Shown: positions 1 to 8,166 of the stretch, in pieces
Layout of the letters: each line of letters starts with the position of its first letter
How positions within the stretch are numbered: the first letter of the stretch is position 1
Notes under the pieces: generated by a model
Database searches by the model: none
What the model saw: only the letters and a program-made list of their open reading frames with translations
Told to the model about the DNA's origin: nothing
Assembly (NCBI RefSeq): GCF_016862995.1
Contig: NZ_BOOA01000050.1
Coordinates: 1-64,000 of the forward strand
Source of the DNA: Acrocarpospora phusangensis
GTDB lineage: Bacteria > Actinomycetota > Actinomycetes > Streptosporangiales > Streptosporangiaceae
Reading direction: 5' to 3'
Length of the DNA: 64,000 bases
Position numbers and translations under genes: made by a program

Positions 1-40
1 GCATCGCCCGATCTGGCCTCGTAGATCAGGGGAATTCGGC

Positions 41-1024
41 ATGGGTCGTACTACACCGCCTCGTCCGGTGGATCTGATCGCCATCTTCCCCGAATTGGCA
101 GATCATGCCCGTACGGCCACGCGACTGCACCCTCGTCCCGGCGTTCCGGAGGAGATGCACAGTTCCGTCGGCGGGCGACTCCTGTGGCCGCCTGACGAGG
201 TGTGGCCGGTCTGCCTAGAACAGCATGATGGGTACGATTTCCGGCGACCTGATGACGAGCGGCTTCGGCGGCGGGTGCTCATGGATGGGTGGAGCCGGAC
301 GATGCCTGGACAGAACCTGCAGCTCACGGAGCAGGAACGTGCGGATCTGGACCGGGCCGATCGGAACCTCGTCGTCGGGGAGGAACTCCCGCCGCTTCCG
401 ATGATGGCTGTCGCCCAACTGTTCGCGCGCGATGTGCCTGACCTCGCCTGTCCCGAGGGGACCGATCTGCTTCAGGTACTGTGGTGCCCTATCGACCATG
501 AAGCGGGCAGTCCCCGTGTCTTCCTGCGGTGGCGTCGTTCCGCCGACGTCGTCGATGTTCTCGCTGACCAGCCTGAGCCGCCCTTGATGGAGTCGAACTA
601 CTACCTGCCGGAGCCGTGCCTCCTACACCCTGAGCAAGTGGTGGAGTACCAATACGCCGACCTGCTTCCGGAGCGGCTGCGGGAGCGAATCGAGGAGTGG
701 GAGGAGGCAACCGAGCACGACTATCAGGATCTTTCCATAGCAGAGGGGTGGAAGGCCGGCGGATGGGCGTCGTGGCACCTCACCGACCCCTACCCGATGA
801 TGTGTGAATGCGGCCAAGACATGCGACTCCTCCTGACCGTCGCCAGCAACGAATGGTCTGCTGGCTACACCTGGCGGCCGATCGAGGATGAGCCGACCGG
901 AACGGAACCGAGTTATCCAAGGACGCGCGAGCCCACAATGATCACGATTGGGCGCGGATATAGTCTCTGGATCTTCATCTGCCCCCGGTCGTTCGAGCAT
1001 CCACATCAGACGATCATGCAATGA
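41..1024 (+). CDS. DUF1963-like hypothetical protein
   Basis: A 327-residue protein that resembles the DUF1963 (YwqG-like) family of soluble proteins of unknown function. The supporting pattern is a GGR-LLWP segment near residues 44-50, an LLQVLWCP strand near 143-150 and a C-E-C-G-Q-D-M turn near 254-260 followed by a hydrophobic LLLTV strand; this order is common in that family. No signal peptide or membrane segment is visible. ATG at 41 is preceded by an AGGGG ribosome site eight bases upstream. It sits alone in decayed accessory DNA, so its neighbours give no functional hint. The family assignment is moderate and no enzymatic role can be proposed. Confidence 0.6.
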   Translation: MGRTTPPRPVDLIAIFPELADHARTATRLHPRPGVPEEMHSSVGGRLLWPPDEVWPVCLEQHDGYDFRRPDDERLRRRVLMDGWSRTMPGQNLQLTEQERADLDRADRNLVVGEELPPLPMMAVAQLFARDVPDLACPEGTDLLQVLWCPIDHEAGSPRVFLRWRRSADVVDVLADQPEPPLMESNYYLPEPCLLHPEQVVEYQYADLLPERLRERIEEWEEATEHDYQDLSIAEGWKAGGWASWHLTDPYPMMCECGQDMRLLLTVASNEWSAGYTWRPIEDEPTGTEPSYPRTREPTMITIGRGYSLWIFICPRSFEHPHQTIMQ

Positions 1025-1698
1025 CCGGGTGTTTCACCAGGTCGCCCCATCGCGTCAAGGTCCGAGCGAGCTTGGTGGACCCCTTGTTTAGGTCGACGCA
1101 GGTTGCTCAAGGCCAGGTCGGAGTTGTCGATCCGGCGGGCGTAACGCGTCGACGCGGGCTAGGCCACGCCACCCCCTTTGGCCGTGGAAGGAGTATCCGG
1201 GCACTGGTTATCGCGCGTCGAACATGAGCTGGTAGTGGGAGTAGTAGCCAGAAGATCGCCATACCAGCCGAGTGGCTCACGGCGCGGAGACCGCATCCGG
1301 CGCGCGAGTTCACGGTGTTCTCCCCTGGTGTCGGGCGTGTTCTTGGCTGTCCGGAGGCGAGGTGTTGCTCTAGGCGTTCGATACGCCTGACGAGTAACTG
1401 GAGTTACGGGTCACGGTCTCGGCCAGAGTTTGTGTCGGGTCGGGAGGTCTGGCGCGCAGGTGGACGTATCCGGCCAGAGCGGCGGTTACGGCGGCGAGTG
1501 CGAAGGAACGACGCCCGCTTTATTTGGGAGATTTGGGCGCGCATTTTGTCGGCGATGGCTGCGCTGCCGAGTCGGCGACCGAGTAGGCGCAGGTTGTTGG
1601 TGTCCGTGCTGAGGATCATCACAATTGTGGAATCAATGGGCGGCGACGGCTTCGATCCGGGCCGTGAGTTCCTCGGCCTGTTCTACCAGGTGAGCTAA

Positions 1699-1890
1699 AA
1701 CGGCATTGGGTCTGCGGCCAGACGTAGTTCACCGCCGTGGGCAGTTCCTTCAGCCGGTCGCAGACCAGCATCAGGACATCACGAATCCCCCGGTTTTGAG
1801 TTCGGCCAGGACCTGCTGCCAGTACTTGGCGCCTCTACCACCTTCGCCGGCCCGCAGCCCAAAGATGTCCCTCGAACCCTCCACGGACTT
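1699..1890 (-). pseudogene. IS256-family transposase remnant (frameshifted)
   Basis: Reading the minus strand gives RDIFGLRAGEGGRGAKYWQQ, then LAELK, and after a one-base frame change RDVLMLVCDRLKELPTAV and YVWPQTQ. This is the hallmark core of IS256/Mutator transposases (the region with LGLW-GEGG-AKFW, DVL-LVCDGLKGLP and VWPQT around the second catalytic Asp). Only about 60 codons survive, with a frameshift and no flanking terminal repeats that I can see. It marks past insertion activity in this decayed segment. The family identification is from the motif; inactivity is seen directly from the shift and truncation. Confidence 0.75.
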
Positions 1891-1951
1891 CGTCGAACGC
1901 GTATTCTGCTTCATGATGTTCCTCCCCAGGAAACTCATGAGTACCAACTAG

Positions 1952-2095
1952 CGCCCCCTGGCCGGGAGTTACACCACTCACCGTACAGACCCGGCGAATC
2001 TGGTTGAGGTCACGGCGGCAAGCTACAAGGAGTACCTCGTCCAGCGGCGCAGACTCATGGCCGCGATCATGCGGGACTGTTTCCAAGCACTCTGA
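1952..2095 (+). pseudogene. C-terminal fragment of an unidentified gene
   Basis: An open stretch after a TAG at 1949 that runs to TGA at 2093-2095 and reads like the tail of a real protein (LVEVTAASYKEYLVQRRR, then LMAAIMRD). It has no start codon context or upstream body, and EcsC begins 15 bases later. I do not recognise the parent family. The amphipathic helical character and codon use suggest a former coding sequence rather than chance, but this is a weak call. Confidence 0.3.
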
Positions 2096-2110
2096 TACTG
2101 AGGCGACGAC

Positions 2111-3163
2111 ATGACTCTTTCTGCTTACGAACAACGGGAGTGGGACCGACTCCAGAAGCGAAAGGCGGCTTCCCTCAATAAGCAGGCGAGGAACCTCCTT
2201 CCGCAGCCAGCCCGAGACCGACTCGCTTCGCTCGGCCAGAAGGCGACGAGCACCCCGGGCGCCAATGTGGCTGCCGCCCACGGCGTAGCCGCGAAGGGTC
2301 TCAGCAAAGCTGTGGGAGGCACCGCAAGCAGGACAGTGAGCAAGAAGCGTGTCGTTGGGCAGTATCGACGTGCCGGACACGACATCGCCGGGTTGGACGA
2401 GATCCGCGAGCTCGACCTGCGGGTCGTCGATGAGGTCGCGAGGCACAATTTGGTTCGGTACGGCCACGCGCTTTCGGCAGCGGCAACTGGCCTTGGATCC
2501 GCTGCAGCCGTAACAGGCGGAGAGCTGCTTGCCGCCGCCGGCACAATCGCCGGCGCAGGTGCGCGTGCGGCACCCGGACTCGGAACCGTGGCCGGGGCGA
2601 TGGTCGCCGACACTGCAATAATGCTCGCCCTTGCCACTCGAACGGTCGCCACCACAGCTCTCTACTACGGCTACTATCCAAGCGATCCCGAAGAGGAACT
2701 CTTCGTGATGTCTGTGATTACTCTCGGAATGTCCACAGGCACATCGGCGAAGGCGGTCGCGTACCGCGAACTGTCTCAACTCACCCAGTTGCTTGCGAGG
2801 AACGCTTCTTGGGCCAAGTTGAACGAGAAGGTTCTCACCAAGATCGTTCAGGCATTCGCAGCGAAGTTCACGCACCAGCTGACGAAGAAAAAGCTCGGGC
2901 AGTTCGTGCCCATCGCTGGCATGGCTGTCGGCGCAGGGCTGAGCTACATGCACATCGATCGAATCGCCGTTTCGGCGCGCGACGCGTATCGCGAACGCTT
3001 CTTGATCGAGAAGTCAGACGGCGACCTGACCTGTGACCCGAACTACGGCGACGCCGACCTTGCGCAGAACGATAACGCGATCGGCGTGTTCGAACTGCTC
3101 CGGGAGGAGGATGCTCTGCCGACGTCTACCCCCTCCGGCTCCGAGGACCAGCCGGACAACTGA
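2111..3163 (+). CDS. EcsC family protein
   Basis: A 350-residue protein matching the EcsC family: a basic N-terminal region, then DEIRELDLRVVDEVARHN (about residues 97-114), a long Gly/Ala-rich amphipathic membrane-associating stretch (about 125-180, with TGLGSAAAVTGGELL), then the ALYYGYYPSDPEEELFV motif (about 185-201) and an LTKKKLGQFVPIAGMAVGAG segment typical of the family C-terminus. EcsC proteins are membrane-associated and of uncertain role; some occur in ABC transporter or conflict-related neighbourhoods. The ATG at 2111 has GAGG seven bases upstream. It lies in a decayed tRNA-bounded island and may be cargo of the former element. Confidence 0.75.
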   Translation: MTLSAYEQREWDRLQKRKAASLNKQARNLLPQPARDRLASLGQKATSTPGANVAAAHGVAAKGLSKAVGGTASRTVSKKRVVGQYRRAGHDIAGLDEIRELDLRVVDEVARHNLVRYGHALSAAATGLGSAAAVTGGELLAAAGTIAGAGARAAPGLGTVAGAMVADTAIMLALATRTVATTALYYGYYPSDPEEELFVMSVITLGMSTGTSAKAVAYRELSQLTQLLARNASWAKLNEKVLTKIVQAFAAKFTHQLTKKKLGQFVPIAGMAVGAGLSYMHIDRIAVSARDAYRERFLIEKSDGDLTCDPNYGDADLAQNDNAIGVFELLREEDALPTSTPSGSEDQPDN

Positions 3164-3204
3164 GCTCGGCAAAATACCGCAGTGATACCCCAGGAGAACC
3201 GTAA

Positions 3205-3351
3205 GGGGTTCATGTGGTGTTCCCTCGGACAGATGGCCGCCCGATAGACCCACGCCACGACTGGGAGGAATGGAAAGAGATTCCAGCCGAGGCCAAGGTC
3301 CGAGATGCCCGGGTCCACGACGGTCGTCACACCGCAGGGACCCTTCTATGA
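3205..3351 (+). pseudogene. Tyrosine recombinase (integrase) C-terminal remnant
   Basis: An open stretch bounded by TAA at 3202 and TGA at 3349 encodes VFPRTDGRPIDPRHDWEEW, then VRDARVHDGRHTAGTLL. This is the linker plus box II region (H-x-x-R-H-T) of phage/ICE-type tyrosine recombinases, which in intact members is followed by the catalytic Tyr region; that part is missing. It points toward, and lies within 85 bp of, the 3' end of the tRNA-Thr gene, the usual position of int at the end of an integrated element. It is clearly inactive because the N-terminal and catalytic Tyr parts are absent. Confidence 0.8.
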
Positions 3352-3395
3352 CATCTTCAAAACTGCAACGGAGAATGCAACGGGAAACGATCACA

Positions 3396-3421
3396 GGGCG
3401 TCTCCCGGAAGGGAAACGCCC
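3396..3421 (-). terminator. Hairpin downstream of tRNA-Thr
   Basis: GGGCGTCTCCC-GGAA-GGGAAACGCCC forms an 11-bp stem with one mismatch and a GGAA loop. It lies just past the 3' end of the tRNA-Thr gene on its transcribed strand. No long T-run follows, which is common for actinobacterial terminators. Confidence 0.55.
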
Positions 3422-3433
3422 TGGTCAAAGTGG

Positions 3434-3507
3434 AGCCGCCTTGGGGAATCGAACCCCAGACCTACGCATTACGAGTGCGTCGCTCTGGCCGACTGAGCTA
3501 AGGCGGC
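3434..3507 (-). tRNA. tRNA-Thr (anticodon CGT)
   Basis: The minus strand reads GCCGCCTTAGCTCAGTCGG at the 5' end and GGTTCGATTCCCCAAGGCGGC at the T arm and 3' acceptor, with a 7-bp acceptor stem (GCCGCCT/AGGCGGC), a D arm, and an anticodon loop ACTCGTAAT giving CGT (threonine ACG codons). CCA is not encoded. Its 3' end faces an integrase remnant, so it probably served as an attachment site. Confidence 0.95.
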
Positions 3508-3564
3508 GGTGCTGCGAACAGCGAGGTCGAGTCTACAGGGTTTGGAGTGGTTCTCGCGCCTGGG

Positions 3565-5055
3565 TTAGCACCGGGTCCCGGCCGCCGGAGGTTTGAGGTT
3601 GATCAAGTAGTCGTCGACGGCGGAGTCGATGCAGCTGGAGCCGGACATGTAGGCGGTGTGGCCGTCGCCGTCGTACGTGAGGAGGACGCCCGAGGTGAGC
3701 TGCTCGGCCAGACCCTCGGCCCACTCGTACGGCGTGGCCGGGTCGCGCAGGGTGCCCACCACGACGATGGGAGGCGCTCCGGGGGCCGTGAGCCTGCGGT
3801 CGGGGTCGGGGCCCTTGGCCGGCCAGTACGCGCACGGCAGCGAGTCCCACATCACGAACTGCCCGAAGCGGGGAGCGAGCTTCCCGGCCGCGGTGGCGGC
3901 TTTGTCGTAGGCGGGCGTGTCGAGCGGGTAGACGTGGTCCACACAGTTGACGGCTTTGTTGGCCTCGGTCTGGTTCGTGTAGGTGCCGTCGGCACGGCGG
4001 CCGAGCAGGATGTCGGCGAACCGGAGCAGGTAGGTGCCATCGCCCTGGAAGGCGGTCTTCAGGGCTTCGCGGAGGACGTTCCAGGACTTCCGGTCGTACA
4101 GCGGGGTGGCGATGCCGAACGCCAGCCAGGTGTCGTTGATCTCGCGGCCGTCGCCGAGGGTGTTGCGCAGGGGCTGCTTGTCGGCCTGGCGGAGCAGGGC
4201 GGTGATCTCGTCCAGGGCGCCCTCGACCGTGGTGCTGCGGAAGGGACAGTTGGGGGCTTCCAGGCAGTCTTCGATGAACGCGGTCAGCGCGACCTCGAAG
4301 CCCTTGGACTGGAGTTCGTTCATCTTGAGCGCGGACACGGCCGGGTCGACGGCGCCGTCGAGCACGAGGGCCCGGACCTTCGTGGGGAACAGGTCGGCGT
4401 AGGTCGCGCCGAGGTAGGTGCCGTAGGACTTGCCGAGGTAGGTCAGCCCTTCGTCACCGACGATCGCCCGCAGGACGTCCATGTCGCGGGCGGCGTCCGC
4501 CGTGCCCACGTGCGGGAGGAGTTTGGCGGATTTCTCCTGGCATTTGGTGGCGAAGGCGCGGGAGCCTTCTTCCATCTGGGTGGTTTCGGCCGCGGAGTCT
4601 GGACTCATGTCGAGGCCGAGGTAGGCGTCCAGGTCAGGGCCGGACATGCAGGTCACGGGGGTGGATTCGCCCACACCGCGAGGGTCGAAGCCGACGATGT
4701 CGAAGCGTTCGCGCACGTCGGCGCTCACCTGGGATCGAGCGGCTCTGGTGTATTCGATGCCGGAACCGCCCGGACCGCCGGGATTGAGGAGCAGTGAGCC
4801 GATACGCTCGCCGGAGGCGGCCAGCCGGATGACGCTGATCTCGATCCGCTCGCCGTCGGGCGCGTCGTAGTCGAGCGGCACCTGGACGCGCGCGCACTCG
4901 AAGTCGTCGCCGCAGTCCCGCCAGTCGGGTTTCTGGCCGTAGAACGCGGCCAGGCCCGAGTCGGGCGCGGTCGATGCCAGCGGTGCTTCTTCTGCACCGG
5001 TGCACCCCGCGCCGACCAGAGCGACCAGAGCCATAACCACGAGGGGACGCTTCAC
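3565..5055 (-). CDS. Secreted TAP-like alpha/beta hydrolase lipoprotein
   Basis: A 496-residue lipoprotein with a signal peptide ending in the lipobox LVGAGC (Cys18). It has the Streptomyces tripeptidyl-aminopeptidase (SlpD/SlpE/TAP) layout: an N-terminal alpha/beta hydrolase fold with NPGGPGGSG oxyanion motif near residue 92, nucleophile Ser in GKSYGTYLG, and a TAP-like C-terminal domain with the acid Asp in VVGTLRDPATPYEWA and catalytic His in DGDGHTAY. Several Cys residues in the C-terminal half are consistent with an extracellular disulfide-bonded enzyme. It begins at GTG with AGG upstream. Predicted role: release of N-terminal tri- or dipeptides from extracellular peptides. Position between tRNA-Thr and ricT is typical for actinobacteria. 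Confidence 0.88.
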   Translation of the reverse strand: MKRPLVVMALVALVGAGCTGAEEAPLASTAPDSGLAAFYGQKPDWRDCGDDFECARVQVPLDYDAPDGERIEISVIRLAASGERIGSLLLNPGGPGGSGIEYTRAARSQVSADVRERFDIVGFDPRGVGESTPVTCMSGPDLDAYLGLDMSPDSAAETTQMEEGSRAFATKCQEKSAKLLPHVGTADAARDMDVLRAIVGDEGLTYLGKSYGTYLGATYADLFPTKVRALVLDGAVDPAVSALKMNELQSKGFEVALTAFIEDCLEAPNCPFRSTTVEGALDEITALLRQADKQPLRNTLGDGREINDTWLAFGIATPLYDRKSWNVLREALKTAFQGDGTYLLRFADILLGRRADGTYTNQTEANKAVNCVDHVYPLDTPAYDKAATAAGKLAPRFGQFVMWDSLPCAYWPAKGPDPDRRLTAPGAPPIVVVGTLRDPATPYEWAEGLAEQLTSGVLLTYDGDGHTAYMSGSSCIDSAVDDYLINLKPPAAGTRC

Positions 5056-5106
5056 GCTCGAAAGCCTACCCAGCCACTCTCAGTACTCGGCCGCATCATC
5101 CACAGG

Positions 5107-5955
5107 TTAATCTTCGGCGGCGGCGTCCACGGGCTCCTCATAAGCCGCTTCGTACGCCTTTCGCGGCGCGCACACACTCGCCTTCGAGCACGCGCACCGC
5201 CGCCCTCCGTCGTTCAGGCGGACGATCACCGAGTCGGCCGGCACGTTGTGCCCGACGACTACTCCGGGCCCTTCGGGCGTTTCCACCGTCGACCCCGTAC
5301 GCGGCGCGCTGGCGCGAAACTCCCCGTACAGCGGGTGTTCGTACTTCAGGCAGCACATCAGCCGCCCGCAGGCCCCGGCGATTCGCAGGGGATTGACGGG
5401 AAGGTCCTGGTCTTTCGCCATCCGTACGGAAACGGGCTCGAAGTCCTTGAGGAAGGTGGCGCAGCAGAGGTCGCGTCCGCACGGTCCGATGCCGCCCTGG
5501 AGGCGGGCCTCGTCGCGGGGGCCGATTTGGCGGAGTTCGACCCGGGCGCGCAGGTTACGCGCGAGATCGCGGACCAATGCCCGGAAATCCACCCGGTGCG
5601 GCGCCGAGAAGTAGACGGTGTAGACGTTCTCCTCGTCCACGTAGTCGACGCCGATCACCTTCATGGGCAGGTCGTGGCGTTTGATGAGGCGTTTGGACAC
5701 GCTGCGGGCCTCGGCGCGGCGCCGCCGGTTGGCCTCGTCGCGGTTGAGGTGTTCCTCGCCCGCGATTCCCGCGCAGACCGGCAGCCCGCCGACGTCCTCG
5801 CTCACCCACTGCGGCGCCCAGATGCACTCGGCGACCTCGTTGCCGGCTTCGGTGGGCACCAGAACCTTGTCGCCGACCTTGGGGCTGTGCTCGCCCGGAT
5901 CAAGGTAGTAGAGCCGCCCATACCGGGTGAAGCTCACGGCCATCATCATGCCCAA
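5107..5955 (-). CDS. ricT: RicT-like PSP1 domain protein
   Basis: A 282-residue cytoplasmic protein of the PSP1/RicT (YaaT) family. The PSP1 core carries the conserved cysteine pairs CGRDLCC and CGRLMCC that in Bacillus RicT help hold iron-sulfur clusters of the RicA-RicF-RicT complex, with the typical flanks IGPCGRD and AGACGRLMCCLKYEHPLY. In Bacillus this complex influences RNA processing and development; in actinomycetes the role is unproven. A TTG start at 5955 is preferred because GAGGAGG lies eight bases upstream; downstream ATGs are further away. It belongs to the tmk-holB-ricT order widely conserved in Gram-positives, here interrupted by a sigma factor pair. Confidence 0.9.
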   Translation of the reverse strand: MGMMMAVSFTRYGRLYYLDPGEHSPKVGDKVLVPTEAGNEVAECIWAPQWVSEDVGGLPVCAGIAGEEHLNRDEANRRRRAEARSVSKRLIKRHDLPMKVIGVDYVDEENVYTVYFSAPHRVDFRALVRDLARNLRARVELRQIGPRDEARLQGGIGPCGRDLCCATFLKDFEPVSVRMAKDQDLPVNPLRIAGACGRLMCCLKYEHPLYGEFRASAPRTGSTVETPEGPGVVVGHNVPADSVIVRLNDGGRRCACSKASVCAPRKAYEAAYEEPVDAAAED

Positions 5956-6026
5956 CGAGCCGGCCTCCTCTGTCTGGTACGCCTCACGGCCACCCTACGT
6001 GGAGTCGAGCGCGTGACGCGATGAGA

Positions 6027-7607
6027 TCACCAGGCGATTTCCGTCCCGAATGACCCCATGTATGTAAATTCGGCGTTGGGGAGCAGCGGACGGTACTTAC
6101 CGTCGGTGACAGTGCCGATCTCACCGTCTTTCCGGATGAGGAGGTTGTCGCCGGTTCCGTCCACATCCAGAAGCTGCATCGCCGTCTCCTTCGAGCGGAA
6201 CAGCATCTCCTGAGGCGTGCCGTCCTCCGCGCTGAAAGCGACGATGCCAGAATCGCCGTCATGGCGCCGAGGAGTGCCGCCCACGACCTCCACGCGACGG
6301 GAGCCCAGGAGCCCGAGCAGCCGCTCGCCGTCGGGGGAGAGATGGATCCCGGAGAACCCGCCCCAGAGCCCTTCGAACGTGTCCGGCAATTTCACCGTAC
6401 GCGCCTGGTCCAGGTTGTCCCCCGGCGCGGTGGTGTCCAGGACGCTGACGAGCGGCGGATCGGCACATACCGAAATCGCCGAACCCGCCCGCCACACGGC
6501 GAATCTGCACGACGACATCTCCAACGGCATCGGGACGGGCACCGCGTTCCCGGACGGAGTGCCAGGACTCGGCACGAGAGTGATCGTCGCGGTGGGAACC
6601 GGAACACTCGATTCCGGCCTGGCGGGCTCGATCTCGACCGGGTTGACGGGCGGATCGGTCAACGACGTTGGGGGCACTGTCTCGACTGGGATGGAAGGCG
6701 TGACGGTCGCCGTCACCGTCGGGTCGGGAATCGCGGTCGGGGGTGCCACCGGCTGCACGGTGACGGTCGCCGTCACCTCCGGCGGGAAATTGGGGTTGCC
6801 GACCCGCGGATCCGGCGTGGGCGCGGCGGTCGCGATCACCTTGGGCGGTAGGGAGCCGGGGGTGATGCTCGGCTCGGGGACGCCGGGAACAGCCGTGACG
6901 CTGGGCTCCGAGGCCGCCGTCACCTGCGACATGGTCCGCTGGAACGCGACCTTCGAACCGTCGGCGCTCATCGACAGGCTCAACAGGCCGACCCCCTCCG
7001 GCGAGGCCCAGGTACGGCTCTCGCCGGTCGCCGTGTCCATGACCACGAGCTTGCCGCCGATTTCGCCGGGCGCGCACGGATGCAACGCGTACGCCAGCTT
7101 CGAGCCGTCCCCGCTCACGGCGAGCGAGACGATCTGGTTGCCGGGGGGAGGTGTGGCGGATGCAGTACCGAACTGGGAGATTTTGCCGTTCTCGTCCAGC
7201 ATCATGCGGTACAGCGAGGAGCCGCACGAGCCGGTCGAACTGGCGGCGTAGAAGAGGCGATTGTCCTGGGCGGCCTGGAGCAAGGAGAACCGCGTGCCGT
7301 CGCCGGGATCGGAGATCCTGTCCGTCTCCGCGCCTCCGTCGACGGCTCGGACGATGATCGCCGACGAGGGGCGCGCGTCCACGAAGAATTTGGGCGGGGA
7401 GGCGGGGGCCGCGGCCGAGCTGAGTCCGCCGCCGGCCACGAAGACGGTGCCGCCCGCGATCGCCGCCATCACCGCGGTCGCCGCCGCCACGGGCACCAAC
7501 CAGCTCATTCTCGGACGGCTCGGCTCAAGTTCCAGCGGGCGGACGTTCTCGATGGTCTCCCCGGTCGCCCGGGCCGCGTCGGTCAGCCGGTTGATGATCT
7601 CGTTCAC
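6027..7607 (-). CDS. Membrane-anchored beta-propeller protein coupled to ECF sigma factor
   Basis: A 526-residue protein starting at GTG (7607), whose GTGA overlaps the stop of the sigma factor gene, so translation is coupled. Residues 1-35 are cytoplasmic, followed by a single membrane segment (SWLVPVAAATAVMAAIAGG). The extracytoplasmic part resembles a TolB/WD40-like propeller, with repeats such as SLAVSGDGSKLAYAL, SLSMSADGSKVAFQR and GIHLSPDGERLLGLL. A long Pro/Thr/Val-rich linker (about residues 240-350) interrupts the propeller. The organisation (one membrane span, coupled to SigE-family sigma) suggests a sensor or anti-sigma-like partner, although no zinc-binding anti-sigma motif (HxxxCxxC) is visible in the short N-terminus. 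The function is therefore inference. Confidence 0.75.
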   Translation of the reverse strand: MNEIINRLTDAARATGETIENVRPLELEPSRPRMSWLVPVAAATAVMAAIAGGTVFVAGGGLSSAAAPASPPKFFVDARPSSAIIVRAVDGGAETDRISDPGDGTRFSLLQAAQDNRLFYAASSTGSCGSSLYRMMLDENGKISQFGTASATPPPGNQIVSLAVSGDGSKLAYALHPCAPGEIGGKLVVMDTATGESRTWASPEGVGLLSLSMSADGSKVAFQRTMSQVTAASEPSVTAVPGVPEPSITPGSLPPKVIATAAPTPDPRVGNPNFPPEVTATVTVQPVAPPTAIPDPTVTATVTPSIPVETVPPTSLTDPPVNPVEIEPARPESSVPVPTATITLVPSPGTPSGNAVPVPMPLEMSSCRFAVWRAGSAISVCADPPLVSVLDTTAPGDNLDQARTVKLPDTFEGLWGGFSGIHLSPDGERLLGLLGSRRVEVVGGTPRRHDGDSGIVAFSAEDGTPQEMLFRSKETAMQLLDVDGTGDNLLIRKDGEIGTVTDGKYRPLLPNAEFTYMGSFGTEIAW

Positions 7608-8131
7608 GTACGTTCTCCCAGCAGACGTCCGAGCGCGTCCAGCGCCCGGGACGTGGTGGACTTCACGGTGCCCCGGCTGACACCCATGACCTGGGCGGTC
7701 TCCTCCTCCGACAGCTCCGCGTAGTAGCGCAGCAGCAGGGATTCGCGCTGCCGTGCGGGCAGCCGGTGCAGCGCGGCCATGACCTCGCGGCGCTCGGCCC
7801 CGAGCAGCGCCGCCGACTCGGCCGACCACACCGGCGGCTCGTACGTCCCGGCCAGCATCGACGGCAGCCGACGACGCCGCAGCACCGACCGCGAATTGTT
7901 CAGTACGGCGCTGCGTAAATACACCAGCGCCTTATCCGGATCCCGGAGATGGCGAAACCGCCGGTGCAGGCCGAGAAACGCGTCCTGGACGACGTCTTCG
8001 GCGCTCTCCCGATCCCCGACCATGAGCAGGGCGAGCCGCGCCAGGCCGAGCGCGTGCTCGGCGTAGAGCCCGGTGATCGCCTGCTCGTGTTCCCCGGGAG
8101 GTTTGTGGAGGTCCATGATTTCGGCCTGCAT
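7604..8131 (-). CDS. ECF sigma factor, SigE family
   Basis: About 175 residues. Sigma-70 region 2 is clear: ITGLYAEHALGLARLALLMV, then the DRESAEDVVQDAFLGLHRR helix; region 4 has LPARQRESLLLRYYAELSEE, then the HTH ETAQVMGVSRGTVKSTTSRA. This is the short SigE-family type common in actinobacteria (regions 2 and 4 only). The start is uncertain: ATG at 8131 or 8116; neither has a strong ribosome site. It lies 35 bp after holB and overlaps the next gene by four bases, so the pair probably forms its own unit or reads on from holB. It would direct RNA polymerase to a small regulon, controlled by the membrane partner. Confidence 0.9.
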   Translation of the reverse strand: MQAEIMDLHKPPGEHEQAITGLYAEHALGLARLALLMVGDRESAEDVVQDAFLGLHRRFRHLRDPDKALVYLRSAVLNNSRSVLRRRRLPSMLAGTYEPPVWSAESAALLGAERREVMAALHRLPARQRESLLLRYYAELSEEETAQVMGVSRGTVKSTTSRALDALGRLLGERT

Positions 8132-8166
8132 ATTCCAGAGACGCGGGAACGGGGCCGAGGTTGCTC

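Larger units (their letters stand above)
1025..2110. other. Decayed intergenic region without an intact gene
   Basis: About 1.1 kb with no convincing intact gene. On the minus strand between roughly 1400 and 1700 two adjacent frames read as broken coding sequence (QAEELTARIEAVAAH then stop; LLGRRLGSAAIADKMRAQI in another frame), which looks like a frameshifted gene of unknown function. A transposase remnant and a short C-terminal gene fragment are listed separately. Base composition and codon pattern are irregular compared with the housekeeping block, as expected for degraded mobile DNA. Confidence 0.55.

Noticed and set aside
3270-3596. Plus-strand coding frame across tRNA-Thr
   Set aside because: It runs through the tRNA gene and gives the well-known spurious translation of tRNA complements; the real coding trace here is the integrase remnant ending at 3351.
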